Assembly (NCBI GenBank): GCA_963831605.1
Contig: CAWHQR010000002.1
Span: forward strand, 558,001-622,000
Reading direction: 5' to 3'
Source of the DNA: DASUPK01 sp963831605
Lineage (GTDB): Bacteria > Actinomycetota > Thermoleophilia > Solirubrobacterales > 70-9
DNA length: 64,000 nucleotides
Below the pieces are notes generated by a model, which worked only from the letters and a program-made list of their open reading frames with translations, searched no databases and had not been told where the DNA came from. Shown here piece by piece: positions 43,278-51,928 of this stretch (positions within the stretch are counted from its first letter, which is position 1; each line of letters opens with the position of its first letter). The translations under genes and the position numbers were made by a program.

Positions 43278-44872
43278 GCGCCGTCTCCGAGCAGGAACTG
43301 GAGGAACATCTGGGCCTGGCTCATCGAGACCGCCTGGGAGTTGGGCGAGTCCTTGCCGCTCTGGCCGCTATCGGGCGTGGTTGTGGTCGTTCCGGAGTCC
43401 GTGCCCGAGCCGGTGCCGGAGTCCGTGCCGGAGCCCGTGCCGTCAGGCAGCGTCGGGGTCTGCGGCGGGACGAGCTGCGGGATCAGGTCCTGGATGTTCG
43501 GGACGTTGACCTGGGGCAGCGGCGAGGCGTTGTGGATCCCCGACTTGGAGATCTTGGCCTTCTTGCCCTGCTTGGCCGGAGCCGCAGTGCTTGCCGCCTT
43601 GAAGGACGACTGGCAGACGTCCTGGAAGGTGTCCGAGACCTCGACGCAGCTCGTGAGCTGGAGGTTCGAGCGGAGGAAGTGCCCGTACGAGTCGAAGCCG
43701 TTCGCCGAGCCGACGGAGTTGTAGATGAAATTCATCAGGTTCTGGAAGCCCTGGGTCTTCTCGAAGGTGTTCAGGAACGCCGAGAAGTTCTGGCCGATCG
43801 AGACGGAGGAGTTGGCCGTGTTGGCCAGGTCGCTGAGCATTCCGTCGGAGGCTGCGAGCTTCGGCCCGGCGGTCTGGGCGGCGTTGCCGAGGCTGGTCAG
43901 CGCCGGGATGCCCTCCTTGGCGAAGGCCGGCAGGTTCACGGTCGCCTTGCTGAGGCCGGGCGCCGCGATGTTGATGTCGGTGAAGAGCGGCGTCCCCTGA
44001 TCGGCGAAGTCCTTGAGCTTGGTCATCGTCAGCCGGACCTGGTGAAGGGTCGCCGGGAACTTCTGTAGGCCCGCCTCGAGGGCCGCGCTGCGCTCCGCGG
44101 TGGCCTGGCCCGAGATCGCCGCGTTGTGGAAGAAGCCCGTGATGTGGGCCCGCTCGCGCGCGAGCGGCGCGAGCACCTGGTCGCCGTTGCTCGCCAGGCT
44201 CGCGAGCTGCTTGTTCTGCTCAGCGAGGATCGCCAGGACTCGGTCGGTCTGCCGCAGGGCCGGATTCGCCCGGTCGATGACGGCGCCGAGGTCCTGCCCG
44301 CGCCCCGCCAGCCCGGCGCCGAGGCTGTTGAGGATCAGCCGGAAGCGGTCGGCGTACGGCAGGCGCTGGATGTTCTGGATCAGGTCCAGGTCGACCGTGG
44401 TGCCGTTGTTCTCCAGCGGCAACAGGTACTGGCCGGCCCCATCCTGGCCGTCGGGAATCTTCTGCAGCGGAGGCGGCGGAGGCGTCCCGGGAGCTCGCGG
44501 CTGGGTCGGCGTGCAGTCGATGAACTTCTCGCCGATCAGCGACTGCGGGCGGATCAGGCAGCTTGCGTCCTGGCGGAAGTCCTTGAAGCCCGAGTCGTCG
44601 ATCTCCATGACGACGACGGCCTTGCCGGGGACCGCGTGCGGGCCGCCCTGGAGGCTGGCCGTCTCGGTGTCGTTCGAGACGTCGACCGAACTGACGACTC
44701 CGACATTCGCCCCGGCCACCCGCACCTGCTCGCCCGAGACCACGAAGGAGCCGTTGTCGAAGTAGCCCCGGACCAGATAGGTGCCGCTGGTTCCGTTCGA
44801 GCCGATCGCGGGCAGCGCGATCAGCAGCGCGGCGAGCAGCAGACCGGCGACTATCAGGGCGATCCGCCTCAT
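43274..44872 (-). CDS. MCE-family protein, second of six, with a Gly/Ser/Thr-rich extension
   Basis: The 532-residue protein has an N-terminal membrane helix (~4-23) and the MCE domain (YLVRGYFDNGSFVVSGEQVR, VAGANVGVVSSVDV, LIGEKFIDCTPT). A long helical region follows, then a low-complexity stretch of GSGTD repeats (about 470-500). The last residues, QAQMFLQFLLGDGA, are hydrophobic. The ATG overlaps the previous gene's stop. The low-complexity DNA is coding, not a separate repeat element. Confidence 0.92.
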   Translation of the reverse strand: MRRIALIVAGLLLAALLIALPAIGSNGTSGTYLVRGYFDNGSFVVSGEQVRVAGANVGVVSSVDVSNDTETASLQGGPHAVPGKAVVVMEIDDSGFKDFRQDASCLIRPQSLIGEKFIDCTPTQPRAPGTPPPPPLQKIPDGQDGAGQYLLPLENNGTTVDLDLIQNIQRLPYADRFRLILNSLGAGLAGRGQDLGAVIDRANPALRQTDRVLAILAEQNKQLASLASNGDQVLAPLARERAHITGFFHNAAISGQATAERSAALEAGLQKFPATLHQVRLTMTKLKDFADQGTPLFTDINIAAPGLSKATVNLPAFAKEGIPALTSLGNAAQTAGPKLAASDGMLSDLANTANSSVSIGQNFSAFLNTFEKTQGFQNLMNFIYNSVGSANGFDSYGHFLRSNLQLTSCVEVSDTFQDVCQSSFKAASTAAPAKQGKKAKISKSGIHNASPLPQVNVPNIQDLIPQLVPPQTPTLPDGTGSGTDSGTGSGTDSGTTTTTPDSGQSGKDSPNSQAVSMSQAQMFLQFLLGDGA

Positions 44873-46335
44873 GGCCCGGGCACCGACTGGTTGGAGTTAC
44901 AGGACGAGGGGCTGGCGGGCGCGCCGTTGGGCGGACCGAGGAAGGCGCCGGCCGGCGAGGGCGTGGCGAACGGGTTGCTGCCGAGCACGACGGGCGTGGA
45001 GGCGCCCGGACAGCGGCGGAACAGGTTGTAGGTGGGTCCGCCGAATGCGCCGAAATCGGCGAACGGGGTTGCGGAGTTGGCCGCGGTGAGAGGTGTGGTC
45101 GCCTGGAAGACGCTCATGCCCGCCGGCTGCACCCGGACGTAGTGGCCATTGGCGTCGTAGTAGCCGGCGGTCTGGTTGAGGTGCGCGATCCCGGCGGTCA
45201 GGTCGGGCGTGTAGGGACGGAAGAACCCGAGGATCGGCTCCGAGTCCTGCATCGCCTTGACCGTGATCGGCACCGCGTCCGCGGCCCGCTTCTGGAGAGC
45301 CACGAGGTAGCCGGTGGCGTCGGCGAGGTCGTTCGACTTGCCGTTCAGATTGAGCGCGCGGTTCAGGTCACTGAAGACCGGGACCGAGCGGGTCAGCACC
45401 GGGTGGAGCTGCCGGAGGAACGGTGCGAGGTTCTTGGTGCTCGTCTTCGTCGCGTTGATGAGCGGGGTGAGGTCGTCGAGCGCTGGGCGGAGGTTGTGGA
45501 AGGTCGTGTTGGCCTGGCGGAGCGTGCCGGGCAGTGCGACAAGGGCCTGGTCGAATGAGGTGTTCTCGTTGGCGATCGAGCCCAGGGCGACGTTCGCGTT
45601 CTGCGTCAGCGAGGAGAGATCGGCGCGGCGCGCGGCGACGGCGGAGACGACGTTCGCCCCGTTGACGATGAAGTTGGTGAGAGTGCCCTCGTCCCGGTCG
45701 AGCTCCTGGAGCAGACGGTCGGTCGCGACCAGCGACGGGCTCAGGTACTTGTAGGTCTGATTGGCCTGCGGGCCCTTGCCCGCGTACACGGTCGCGGAGC
45801 CCTGGATGACGTTCCTGAGCGCCTGGCGCTCGGGGCCGCGGAGAGTGTTGAAGAGCTGATCGAGGTCGACCGGGGTGGTCGTATCGCTCTCGGCGATGAT
45901 CGCATTGCTGGCGAGCTCGGGATTGTTGTCCGGCCCGGGCTGGATCGAGATGTAGCGGTTGGCGATCCCGGAGAGCGACGTCGCGCGGACGATCGCGGTG
46001 CTGCCCTCGTGCAGCGGCCGGTCCACGGAGATGTCGACCTGCGCCTGCCCGTTGTCGTTCAGCTTGACGTCGTCAACGCTCCCGACGGGAGCGCCGCCGA
46101 TCAGAACCTGGTTGCCCTTGACCAGCTGGCCGCCGGTCTCGAACAGGAGGCGGTAGTGGTTCGAGTTGCCGCCGCTGGAGAGCAGCAGCACGATGATCGC
46201 GATCGCGATCAGTACCAGTGCGCCGATCGCCGCCAGGCGCGCGAACCTGCCGCCGCCTCGTACGCGCCCTCCCCCACGGGGTGTGATCGTCCCTTCGCCA
46301 GGGCTCACATTCGCTCCACCCGGGAGCAGGCCCAT
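44869..46335 (-). CDS. MCE-family protein, first of six
   Basis: The 488-residue protein has a Gly/Arg-rich cytoplasmic head, one membrane helix (~33-52), the MCE domain (YRLLFETGGQLVKGNQVLIG, GAPVGSVDDVKLN, GIANRYISIQPG) and a long helical region ending in a Cys-containing tail. It is the first gene of the operon. In mycobacteria two YrbE permease genes precede the mce genes, but here the upstream gene is a divergent ArsR regulator. The permease and ATPase must be encoded elsewhere. Confidence 0.92.
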   Translation of the reverse strand: MGLLPGGANVSPGEGTITPRGGGRVRGGGRFARLAAIGALVLIAIAIIVLLLSSGGNSNHYRLLFETGGQLVKGNQVLIGGAPVGSVDDVKLNDNGQAQVDISVDRPLHEGSTAIVRATSLSGIANRYISIQPGPDNNPELASNAIIAESDTTTPVDLDQLFNTLRGPERQALRNVIQGSATVYAGKGPQANQTYKYLSPSLVATDRLLQELDRDEGTLTNFIVNGANVVSAVAARRADLSSLTQNANVALGSIANENTSFDQALVALPGTLRQANTTFHNLRPALDDLTPLINATKTSTKNLAPFLRQLHPVLTRSVPVFSDLNRALNLNGKSNDLADATGYLVALQKRAADAVPITVKAMQDSEPILGFFRPYTPDLTAGIAHLNQTAGYYDANGHYVRVQPAGMSVFQATTPLTAANSATPFADFGAFGGPTYNLFRRCPGASTPVVLGSNPFATPSPAGAFLGPPNGAPASPSSCNSNQSVPGP

Positions 46336-46719
46336 TGCGAGCCATGAGCGTCCGTTCGGGCCCCTATGACGGTCCCATCCTCCAGCAGCTCCTCACCTGC
46401 TTCCCAGCAGCTTCTCTCTCCTGCCGCACTCCAGCAGCTCCACCGCCGATCCTATCTAGGACCTCAGGCGCCGACTCGGTATTTGGCCGTACTTTCCGAG
46501 GTGTTAACGGCTGCTTAATCGCCTCGATTTCGACTCATTTCGGAGCTTCCCTGCCGATCCGGGACCCGAGACCTTCCCGACGAAGATCGTCCGGTCCGGG
46601 ACCTCGTCGAGGACCAGGACGCAGGGCGCGACGAACGGGTCCTCGAGAACGATCCGCCGCGCCTGGCCTTCACATTGCGCGCCGGCGCTCCCTCCGGCCC
46701 CTCTGAAATACTGAACCAG
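46336..46719. other. Gene-free divergent region between the MCE operon and the ArsR gene
   Basis: This 384-base stretch separates the first MCE gene (minus) from the ArsR-type gene (plus). No convincing coding frame is seen on either strand. It must hold the MCE operon promoter and includes the probable leaderless promoter of the regulator (AATACT at 46707-46712). Its base composition looks somewhat less GC-rich around 46480-46540 than its surroundings. Confidence 0.6.
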
Positions 46720-46728
46720 ATGGTTCAG
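46711..46728 (+). promoter_or_regulatory. Palindromic operator overlapping the ArsR start codon
   Basis: CTGAACC (46711-46717) and GGTTCAG (46722-46728) form a perfect inverted repeat with a four-base spacer. The ATG of the regulator lies in its centre (46720-46722) and a -10-like AATACT overlaps its left edge. A dimeric winged-helix repressor bound there would block its own promoter. Autoregulation is a reasonable inference for this family. Confidence 0.7.
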
Positions 46729-47046
46729 AATCAGGGAATTGACCGTAGTTTGAGCGCGATTGCGGACCCGACCCGCCGCCAGGTCCTCGAGCGCCTCGGC
46801 GAGAGCAGTGCGACGATCGGCGAGCTTGCCGAGCCGTTCGGGATCACCCTGACCGGAATGCGAAAGCACGTCCAGGTGCTGGAGGACGCCGGCCTGGTGG
46901 CAACGGAGCGGGTCGGCAGGACCCGGATCTGCACGCTCGGCCCCGAACGACTGGACGACGTGGACGCTTGGATCGCGGATTACAGGCGGCTGCTCGCGGA
47001 ACGCCTCGAGAGGCTGGTGCGACAGCTCAAGCAGTCGCGTCGCTGA
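46720..47046 (+). CDS. ArsR-family winged-helix transcriptional regulator
   Basis: The 108-residue protein has the ArsR core: LSAIADPTRRQVLERLGESS, TIGELAEPFGITLTGMRKHV (recognition helix), QVLEDAGLVATERVGRTRIC, and a C-terminal helix. No metal-binding Cys cluster (CxC) is present, so it belongs to the non-metal group often linked to SRPBCC or metabolic genes. I choose ATG 46720 over an earlier frame start, because the -10 element ends 7 bases upstream (leaderless). It is divergent from the MCE operon and may regulate it. Confidence 0.9.
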   Translation: MVQNQGIDRSLSAIADPTRRQVLERLGESSATIGELAEPFGITLTGMRKHVQVLEDAGLVATERVGRTRICTLGPERLDDVDAWIADYRRLLAERLERLVRQLKQSRR

Positions 47047-47055
47047 GAGAGTGGC

Positions 47056-48287
47056 TCAGTAACTCGGCAACAGCGGGATGGCGGTGAAGTCCGACGGCGT
47101 CATCTCGCAGTCGATCAGCACGTCACCCGGATCCGCGGTGAACACCTGATCAAAGCCCTTGCCGCAGCGAATCCGGTCGAAGAAGCCGTCGGCGGCGTAG
47201 ATCTGGTCGTTGCCGCGGCCGCCGAGGATCAGGTCGTTTCCGGGGCCACCGTCGATGATGTCATCGCCGGGCCCGGCGATGATCGTGTCGTTGCCGCCGT
47301 CAGAGCGGAGGTCGTCATTTCCCACTCCGCCGACGATGCAGTCGTCGCCGCCCTTGCCGAAGCCGATATCGGAGCCGCCCGCCAGATTGACCCGGTCCCG
47401 TCCGGCGCCACCCTCGAACGTGTTGTCGCCGCGGCGCAGGCGAATCCGATGGATCAGACCGGCCAGGCAGCCGCGGGCTCCGGCGCCGCCGGGCGCGACG
47501 GCGGATGAGAAGGCCTTGCCGGCAGGCGCTCGCATGCCGAGAGCCTCGAGCGCGTCTGCTGCGAGGGGCTGCGAGTAGGCCGCGATCACCGGGTTCTTGT
47601 CGTCCTGGGCCAGGGTCCGCGTCCGGTTGGTGCCTGCATACGCGGCCGGGCACATCGTCGCCTGCTTCGGCTTGTTGGCGCAGATCTTCGAGTCGTTCCG
47701 GTTTTGGTAGTGGTCGCCGGTCCAACCTTCCGAATGCCCGAGCTCGTGCGTCGCGACGGACTGAAGGTCGAGCTTCTTCGCGGGCGGGTCGCCCGCGCCG
47801 ACGTAGAACTTCTTCTTCTGGTTGAACGTCTGGCGGAAGCCGACAGCTGCCCGGTGTCGGTATTGACGCAGCTGCGGTTCTCGGCCAGCGTGGTACTGCC
47901 CGCAACCTGGCCTCGGAGGATGCCGCCGATCGGGACGCCGTTCAGTTCGGCGCAGGGATCGGAGTTGAGTGCCACGCTCGGCGACTTGTGGACCTCGAAG
48001 CGCTCGCCAGCGGGAAGCTTGTTCCAGGTGGCAGCCGCGGCGGCGATCCGCGCGCGGAACTTGCCGCCCGGCGCCGACCCATCGAAGTAGATGTTGCGGA
48101 CCTGGTCCCCCGGCGCATAGCGGGCGATGATCGGATCAGCGGCTCGCGCCGGCGCCGCGGCCAGGACGAGAAAACACACCAAGGCGAACATGGCCCCCGC
48201 CCGCGATCGGCTCGCACGGGGTGACGCCACCTTTGCCGCCGCGGCGGCAATGGAGAGGAGGGCGACGTAGCGCGTCCTGCGGGCCAT
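47056..48287 (-). CDS. Secreted zinc metalloprotease with RTX calcium-binding repeats (frameshift at about 47840)
   Basis: A signal-peptide-like segment (FALVCFLVLAAAPARA) is preceded by a 32-residue extension; the ATG at 48191 is an alternative start. A protease-like domain follows with the zinc motif HELGHSEGW. Then come about five RTX repeats (GGAGRDRVNLAGG, GGVGNDDLRSDGGNDTI, GPGDDIIDGGPGNDLI). The frame breaks at 47840. Adding one base joins GQLS to GFRQTFNQ. The third zinc ligand expected three residues after the Gly of HExxHxxG is shifted: the sequence reads GWTGDH. The fold may be matrixin- or serralysin-like, acting outside the cell. Confidence 0.78.
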
Positions 48288-48397
48288 CCCCTGCCAGTTT
48301 GGGCGCTAGGCTCGCGTACTACACAGAATTCGGCATCTTTGGACGAATGTTGGGTAGGCGAGCGGAGCACAATACGAGGGCGGGCTCCAGCGGCCGG

Positions 48398-49249
48398 TTA
48401 GCCCTTCTTCTTCTTCACCAGCTTCAGGCTTTCCGACTTCGTGGCGCCACTGCCGCCCGTGGGGGTGAACGTGACGTCCACGGTCACGCCCGCCTTGCCC
48501 CCGCCCTTGAGTTTCTTGGCGAGCTTGCCCTTCGGAACCACCTTGAGGGCGAGCGTCCCGCCGGCGGCGGTCCCGAACGACGCTGATTGGCCCTTCACGC
48601 CGTTGCCGGTGAGCGTCGCCGAGCCAGGCCCCGGCAGGTTGACCGTGACCGTCGCCTGACCCTTCTTCTTGTTCTTCGTCAGTCCTGCGAAGCCGAAGTC
48701 GTTGGACGGGTCGAACTCGGCCGAGGTGTTCAGCCGGTTCCCCGGATTTGGGTTGACGGTTCCCGACTGGCCGTCGTCTGGCGGCGGGTTCGGGAAGGTG
48801 GTGAATTCCCCCGTCTCCCCCGGCACCGCGAATCCGCACTGGGTCGGGAAGTTCGTGCCGATGCCGGGATTGAGGCCGAGGACGTCCCCGGCCTTGACGG
48901 CGAGGTTCACCTGGAACGTGTTCAGCGTGGAGGCGGTGAGCGGATACGGCCCGTCGTGGGTGACGGTCTGATAGGTGCTTCCGCCGAACGGACGGAAGAT
49001 GAACAGGGCGACCTGCTGACCCGCGGTGGGGAGCGCGCGGGTGCTCCACGACCTGATCTTGCCGGCGGCGGGGACGACGTATGAGCTGCCCGAGGTGACG
49101 CTGGCCTGGAGGTAGGCACCCGAGGTCGGTCCGCAGTTCTGCGGGGTGTCGGTCGCTTGCGGAAGCTGCCCGAGGGTGACCGTGCCGTACGCCGGCGAGG
49201 CCACAACCAGGGCCACGAGCGCTGCCGGCACGAGCAGTAGGCGCTTCAC
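48398..49249 (-). CDS. Secreted beta-rich protein with a lysine tail, function unknown
   Basis: The 283-residue protein has a signal peptide (KRLLLVPAALVALVVASPAY) and an N-terminal beta-sandwich-like domain with GPYPLTASTLNTFQVNLAVK and LGLNPGIGTNF. A C-terminal Ig-like segment follows (GGTLALKVVPKGKLAKKL, VDVTFTPTGG), with KLVKKKKG at the end. The C-terminal segment resembles Ig-like repeats common in exported proteins of Thermoleophilia, but I assign no function. It lies downstream of the promoter region after the small secreted gene and ends near the metalloprotease start. Confidence 0.82.
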   Translation of the reverse strand: MKRLLLVPAALVALVVASPAYGTVTLGQLPQATDTPQNCGPTSGAYLQASVTSGSSYVVPAAGKIRSWSTRALPTAGQQVALFIFRPFGGSTYQTVTHDGPYPLTASTLNTFQVNLAVKAGDVLGLNPGIGTNFPTQCGFAVPGETGEFTTFPNPPPDDGQSGTVNPNPGNRLNTSAEFDPSNDFGFAGLTKNKKKGQATVTVNLPGPGSATLTGNGVKGQSASFGTAAGGTLALKVVPKGKLAKKLKGGGKAGVTVDVTFTPTGGSGATKSESLKLVKKKKG

Positions 49250-49529
49250 ACCGCAAGCCTTTCACGAACCCTGGCCAGCGACAAGCGGGTGGGGCAGGCG
49301 TCGGCTGCCGCGGGCAGTGGGGCCAGGAACGTGCTGTCTCGCTCGCGAGGTCAGCAATGCGTTCGATGCCTGGCCAACGGGCATGGTGCCTCCGATCCGC
49401 GTGAAGCGCTCCGAGGTCTGAATGGCTCCTGGCCTAGCCGCGCAGCCCGGCGGCTTCGAGGGCATCCTTGCTTGGTGTTTTCGAGACGGGCCGGACCAGG
49501 AGTGCCCGGCCCATCCCGATCACTCACCC

Positions 49530-49813
49530 TTAGTGGCTGCTCAACTGGAAGCAGGCGACGTCGTACTGCGCGACGGCGTGAAAGTTGCCGTTCGCCGCCG
49601 AGGGTGTTCCCTCACTGCCCGCGTAGTGTTGCTCCGCGTTCGCGAATCCGGCGCTGTCTGTGAATCCCCGGGGCTCGACAGGCGACTGGCCGGGGTCGGT
49701 GCCGCACGCCTGGTTGGGCTGGCCTCTGTTCCCCGTCGAGGTGGCGGCCGCCGGGACCCCGCGAACGCGGCGATGACCAGGGCGGCGAGCACGGCCATGA
49801 TGAACTTGCGCAT
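49530..49813 (-). CDS. Small secreted protein (frameshift at about 49758)
   Basis: The ATG at 49813 has a strong GGAAGGAG upstream and encodes a signal peptide (MRKFIMAVLAALVIAAFA). The frame then breaks in the CCCC run at 49757-49760. Adding one base gives a mature part with GNRGQPNQACGTDPGQSP, GFANAEQHYAGSEG and a final QYDVACFQLSSH, 94 residues in total with two Cys. Small exported proteins of this kind occur in actinobacteria, but their role is unknown. Restoring the frame ends it cleanly at TAA 49530. Confidence 0.72.
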
Positions 49814-50197
49814 GCCAACTCCTTCCATTAGGGGCGGTTTAAGGCGCCTCACGTGGCAGGCGCCCGCTTCTCGACTATCCGAGTCGGCTCTAAACGCCTC
49901 GTAAGCGCGTCGATGACCCTCCACGTTCTCCTCCGACATCGCCTACTCCGACAGGCCGTCGCTTTTGGCGGTCGTTTACCGGCTCCGGGGCGGATACGGT
50001 CTTCGAGCGCCTTCCGTAGAGCTTCTCGTAGACGTCCCTTTCCGAATCGAGGTCTTCCACCCTCCGCGCTTCGGTTGCCCGCGATGGGCGCAGCAGCGCC
50101 ACGGACACCACGGCGATGACGGCAACTCCGAACAGGATGAGAACAACCAGCAACAGCACGGGGCGCCGATCTTCTCGACGTTCTCCTGCGAGATGGC
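49814..50197 (-). pseudogene. Relics of two tandem SnoaL/NTF2-like genes around a small membrane-protein frame
   Basis: Two copies of the SnoaL-type opening are present. ATC TCG CAG GAG AAC GTC GAG (50194 down, first codon ATC instead of ATG) reads (M)SQENVE. ATG at 49939 reads MSEENVEGHRRAYEAF and then loses similarity. Between them a frame encodes a hydrophobic helix (VLLLVVLILFGVAVIAVVSV) and a charged tail, and in another frame the segment ends with SDGLSE-stop, the usual SnoaL ending. The region looks like a recombined or decayed tandem array. A genuine small membrane protein here is possible. Confidence 0.5.
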
Positions 50198-50620
50198 CTA
50201 CTCCGACAGCCCGGCGGCTTTGAGGGCATCGCCGCGGTCCGAGTATTCCTCGATACGGCGGAGCTTCTCGCCCCGAAGCGTGATGACGTGAGCCGAGCTC
50301 CAGGTCGATTGGAACCCCGCTTGCTGCAGCGTGGCCCGAGAAGCGAACCCAGACGAACGCCCGATTGCCGTTGGTCTGGATCTCAAGCGGCTCCAACTGC
50401 AGGTCGGGATAGGACTCGACCCAACGCCATATCTGCTGCCTCACCGCCTCGATGCCCCGGTGGATGCCGGGATCAGGGTCGCCGGCGGAGTTCACGTACA
50501 GGCCGTCCGGATGCCAGACATCCAGCGAGGCGAGCTTCTTGCTCGTCAACGGGATCTGCGTTCGGCCCGGTTGAACCTGGCGTATCCCGGCGCGAAATCT
50601 TCGACGTTCTCCTCCGACAT
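50198..50620 (-). pseudogene. SnoaL-like (NTF2-fold) gene with two frameshifts
   Basis: The ATG at 50620 begins MSEENVEDFAPGYARFNRAE. The frame then shifts, continuing as IPLTSKKLASLDVWHPDGLY and WVESYPDLQLEPLEIQ to DLEL. It shifts again near 50293 to HVITLRGEKLRRIEEYSDRG and ends AAGLSE at 50198. With one base added in the first region and one removed in the second, the length is exactly 141 codons, a normal size for these proteins. The family includes polyketide cyclases and many proteins of unknown role. Assembly error or true decay are both possible. Confidence 0.7.
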
Positions 50621-50760
50621 CGCCCACGCAGTATCTCGCGTGCGGAACACCGCTTTCGATCAAAGCGGCGCCTTTCGACCGCCTACCGTCAGGCTCCGGG
50701 AATGGGCTGCCTGGCGACACGTCGCGAGCAAGAGTTTCGGAGTCTGCGCCACCTCACGGC

Positions 50761-50788
50761 AAAAGAAAACCCCCGCAATTACGGGGGC
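50761..50788 (-). terminator. Intrinsic terminator of tRNA-Glu
   Basis: CCCCCG (50770-50775) pairs with CGGGGG (50782-50787). In the minus direction it is followed by TTTTCTTTT (50769-50761). It lies 9 bases beyond the 3' end of the tRNA gene, the expected position. Confidence 0.88.
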
Positions 50789-50796
50789 TTCTGAGG

Positions 50797-50869
50797 CACC
50801 GCTACCGGGATTCGAACCCGGGTTTCCGGACTGAGAATCCGGCGTCCTAGTCCCCTAGACGATAGCGGC
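50797..50869 (-). tRNA. tRNA-Glu (anticodon CTC)
   Basis: Read on the minus strand the 73 bases fold as a tRNA. The acceptor stem is GCCGCTA with TAGCGGT, the D arm contains CTAGGGGACTAG, and the anticodon stem-loop is CCGGATTCTCAGTCCGG with CTC as anticodon. The T arm is ACCCGGGTTCGAATCCCGGT. CCA is not encoded. A terminator follows closely. Confidence 0.96.
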
Positions 50870-50952
50870 GAGTAGGTGCGGCGGCGGCGTTTGTGGCCGC
50901 CGTTTGTGCGGGGGGGAGTGTAGCCAGGCTCAGGCTAAGCTTCGCGAGCCCC

Positions 50953-51036
50953 GCGGCTGTGGCGGAACTGGTAGACGCGCAGGCTTCAGGTGCCTGTGTC
51001 CTTCGGGACGTGGAGGTTCGACTCCTCTCAGCCGCA
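50953..51036 (+). tRNA. tRNA-Leu (anticodon CAG)
   Basis: The 84-base gene has the acceptor stem GCGGCTG with CAGCCGC, a D arm with GGCGGAACTGGTAGACGCGC, the anticodon stem-loop CAGGCTTCAGGTGCCTG with CAG as anticodon, a long variable arm typical of leucine tRNAs, and the T arm GGTTCGACTCC. CCA is not encoded. It lies 83 bases from the divergent tRNA-Glu, so the two share a promoter region. Confidence 0.95.
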
Positions 51037-51070
51037 TCGACCGCTGCCCGCGCCGCAGGCGGATTGGAAG

Positions 51071-51844
51071 CTACGCGCCGGCGGCGGTCAGCGACTCGAG
51101 CGACTCAGGTGGCCCGAGGGCGTAGCCCTGGGCTTCGTCGATGCCGAGGTTCTCGAGCAGCTCGAGAGCAGCAAACGTCTCGACCCCCTGGGCGATCACC
51201 CGTTGGCCGGACCGATGAGCCTTGAGAACGGCGCTGCTCACTGCGCGGCGCCTACCGCGATCCTCGGTCAGGCCGTCGATGAACTGCGAGCCGAGCTTCA
51301 CGTAGGTGACCGGGAGACGCCGGAGGAGGAACGACTCGGGGCCGCCCTTGACGAATCCGTCGAGCGCGATCCCGCAGCCGATCTCCGCGGCAGCGTTGAC
51401 GAAGGCGCGCGCCTCGTCGAGACCCTCGGTCAGCTGGGCCTCGCTGAGCTCGAGGACGAGATCGGCCGGATCAGCGCCGGTCTCCTCAAGCCGGTCGCTG
51501 ATCAACTCGATCATGGCCTCATCCGTCGACCTCACGCTGAGGTTGAGGTCCACCGGCATTCGGGAAGCCGCCACCTCGATCGCCTGCGCGACGACCCAGT
51601 GGTCGATCTCCCTGATCGATCCGAACTCCTCCGCCGCCATCACGAACTCGCCGGCCGGGATCAACCGGCGGCGGTCGACCATCCGCAGGAAGAGCTCGTG
51701 GCGCACCGTCTCGCCGCTGATGACGTCGACGATGCGCTGGCCGTGCAGGACGAAGAGGTCCCTCTCCAAAGCCTCTTCGATCCTGCGCGACCAGTCCAGC
51801 GGGTGCAGCACCCCCCCCGGCCCCAATTCCTCTCCAGAGGTCAT
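51071..51844 (-). CDS. Degenerate EAL-domain protein, probably not an active phosphodiesterase
   Basis: The 257-residue protein is an isolated EAL domain without a sensor or GGDEF part. EAL phosphodiesterases hydrolyse c-di-GMP using a set of acidic residues. Here EAL reads ELF (RHELFLRM) and the DDFGTGYSSL loop reads LDGFVKGGPES, so the second Asp is lost. KID reads KLG, and AEGVE reads AQGVE, which loses the Glu. VDLNLSVRS and VLELSE remain. The changes predict a c-di-GMP-binding or protein-interaction role instead. ATG 51844 is chosen for its GGGGGA 9 bases upstream; a TTG at 51850 is too close to it. Confidence 0.85.
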   Translation of the reverse strand: MTSGEELGPGGVLHPLDWSRRIEEALERDLFVLHGQRIVDVISGETVRHELFLRMVDRRRLIPAGEFVMAAEEFGSIREIDHWVVAQAIEVAASRMPVDLNLSVRSTDEAMIELISDRLEETGADPADLVLELSEAQLTEGLDEARAFVNAAAEIGCGIALDGFVKGGPESFLLRRLPVTYVKLGSQFIDGLTEDRGRRRAVSSAVLKAHRSGQRVIAQGVETFAALELLENLGIDEAQGYALGPPESLESLTAAGA

Positions 51845-51928
51845 GTCCAAGGTTCCCCCGATAGCGAGACACGCGCAATGTGACGAAATACTGGATGAAC
51901 GCGGGGGAAACTACGGAAGGCCGGGCGC

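Noticed and set aside
43380..43450. Short GT/GC-rich repeats (GSGTD coding) considered as a repeat element.
   Set aside because: They are in frame within an MCE protein's low-complexity tail and read as coding sequence.
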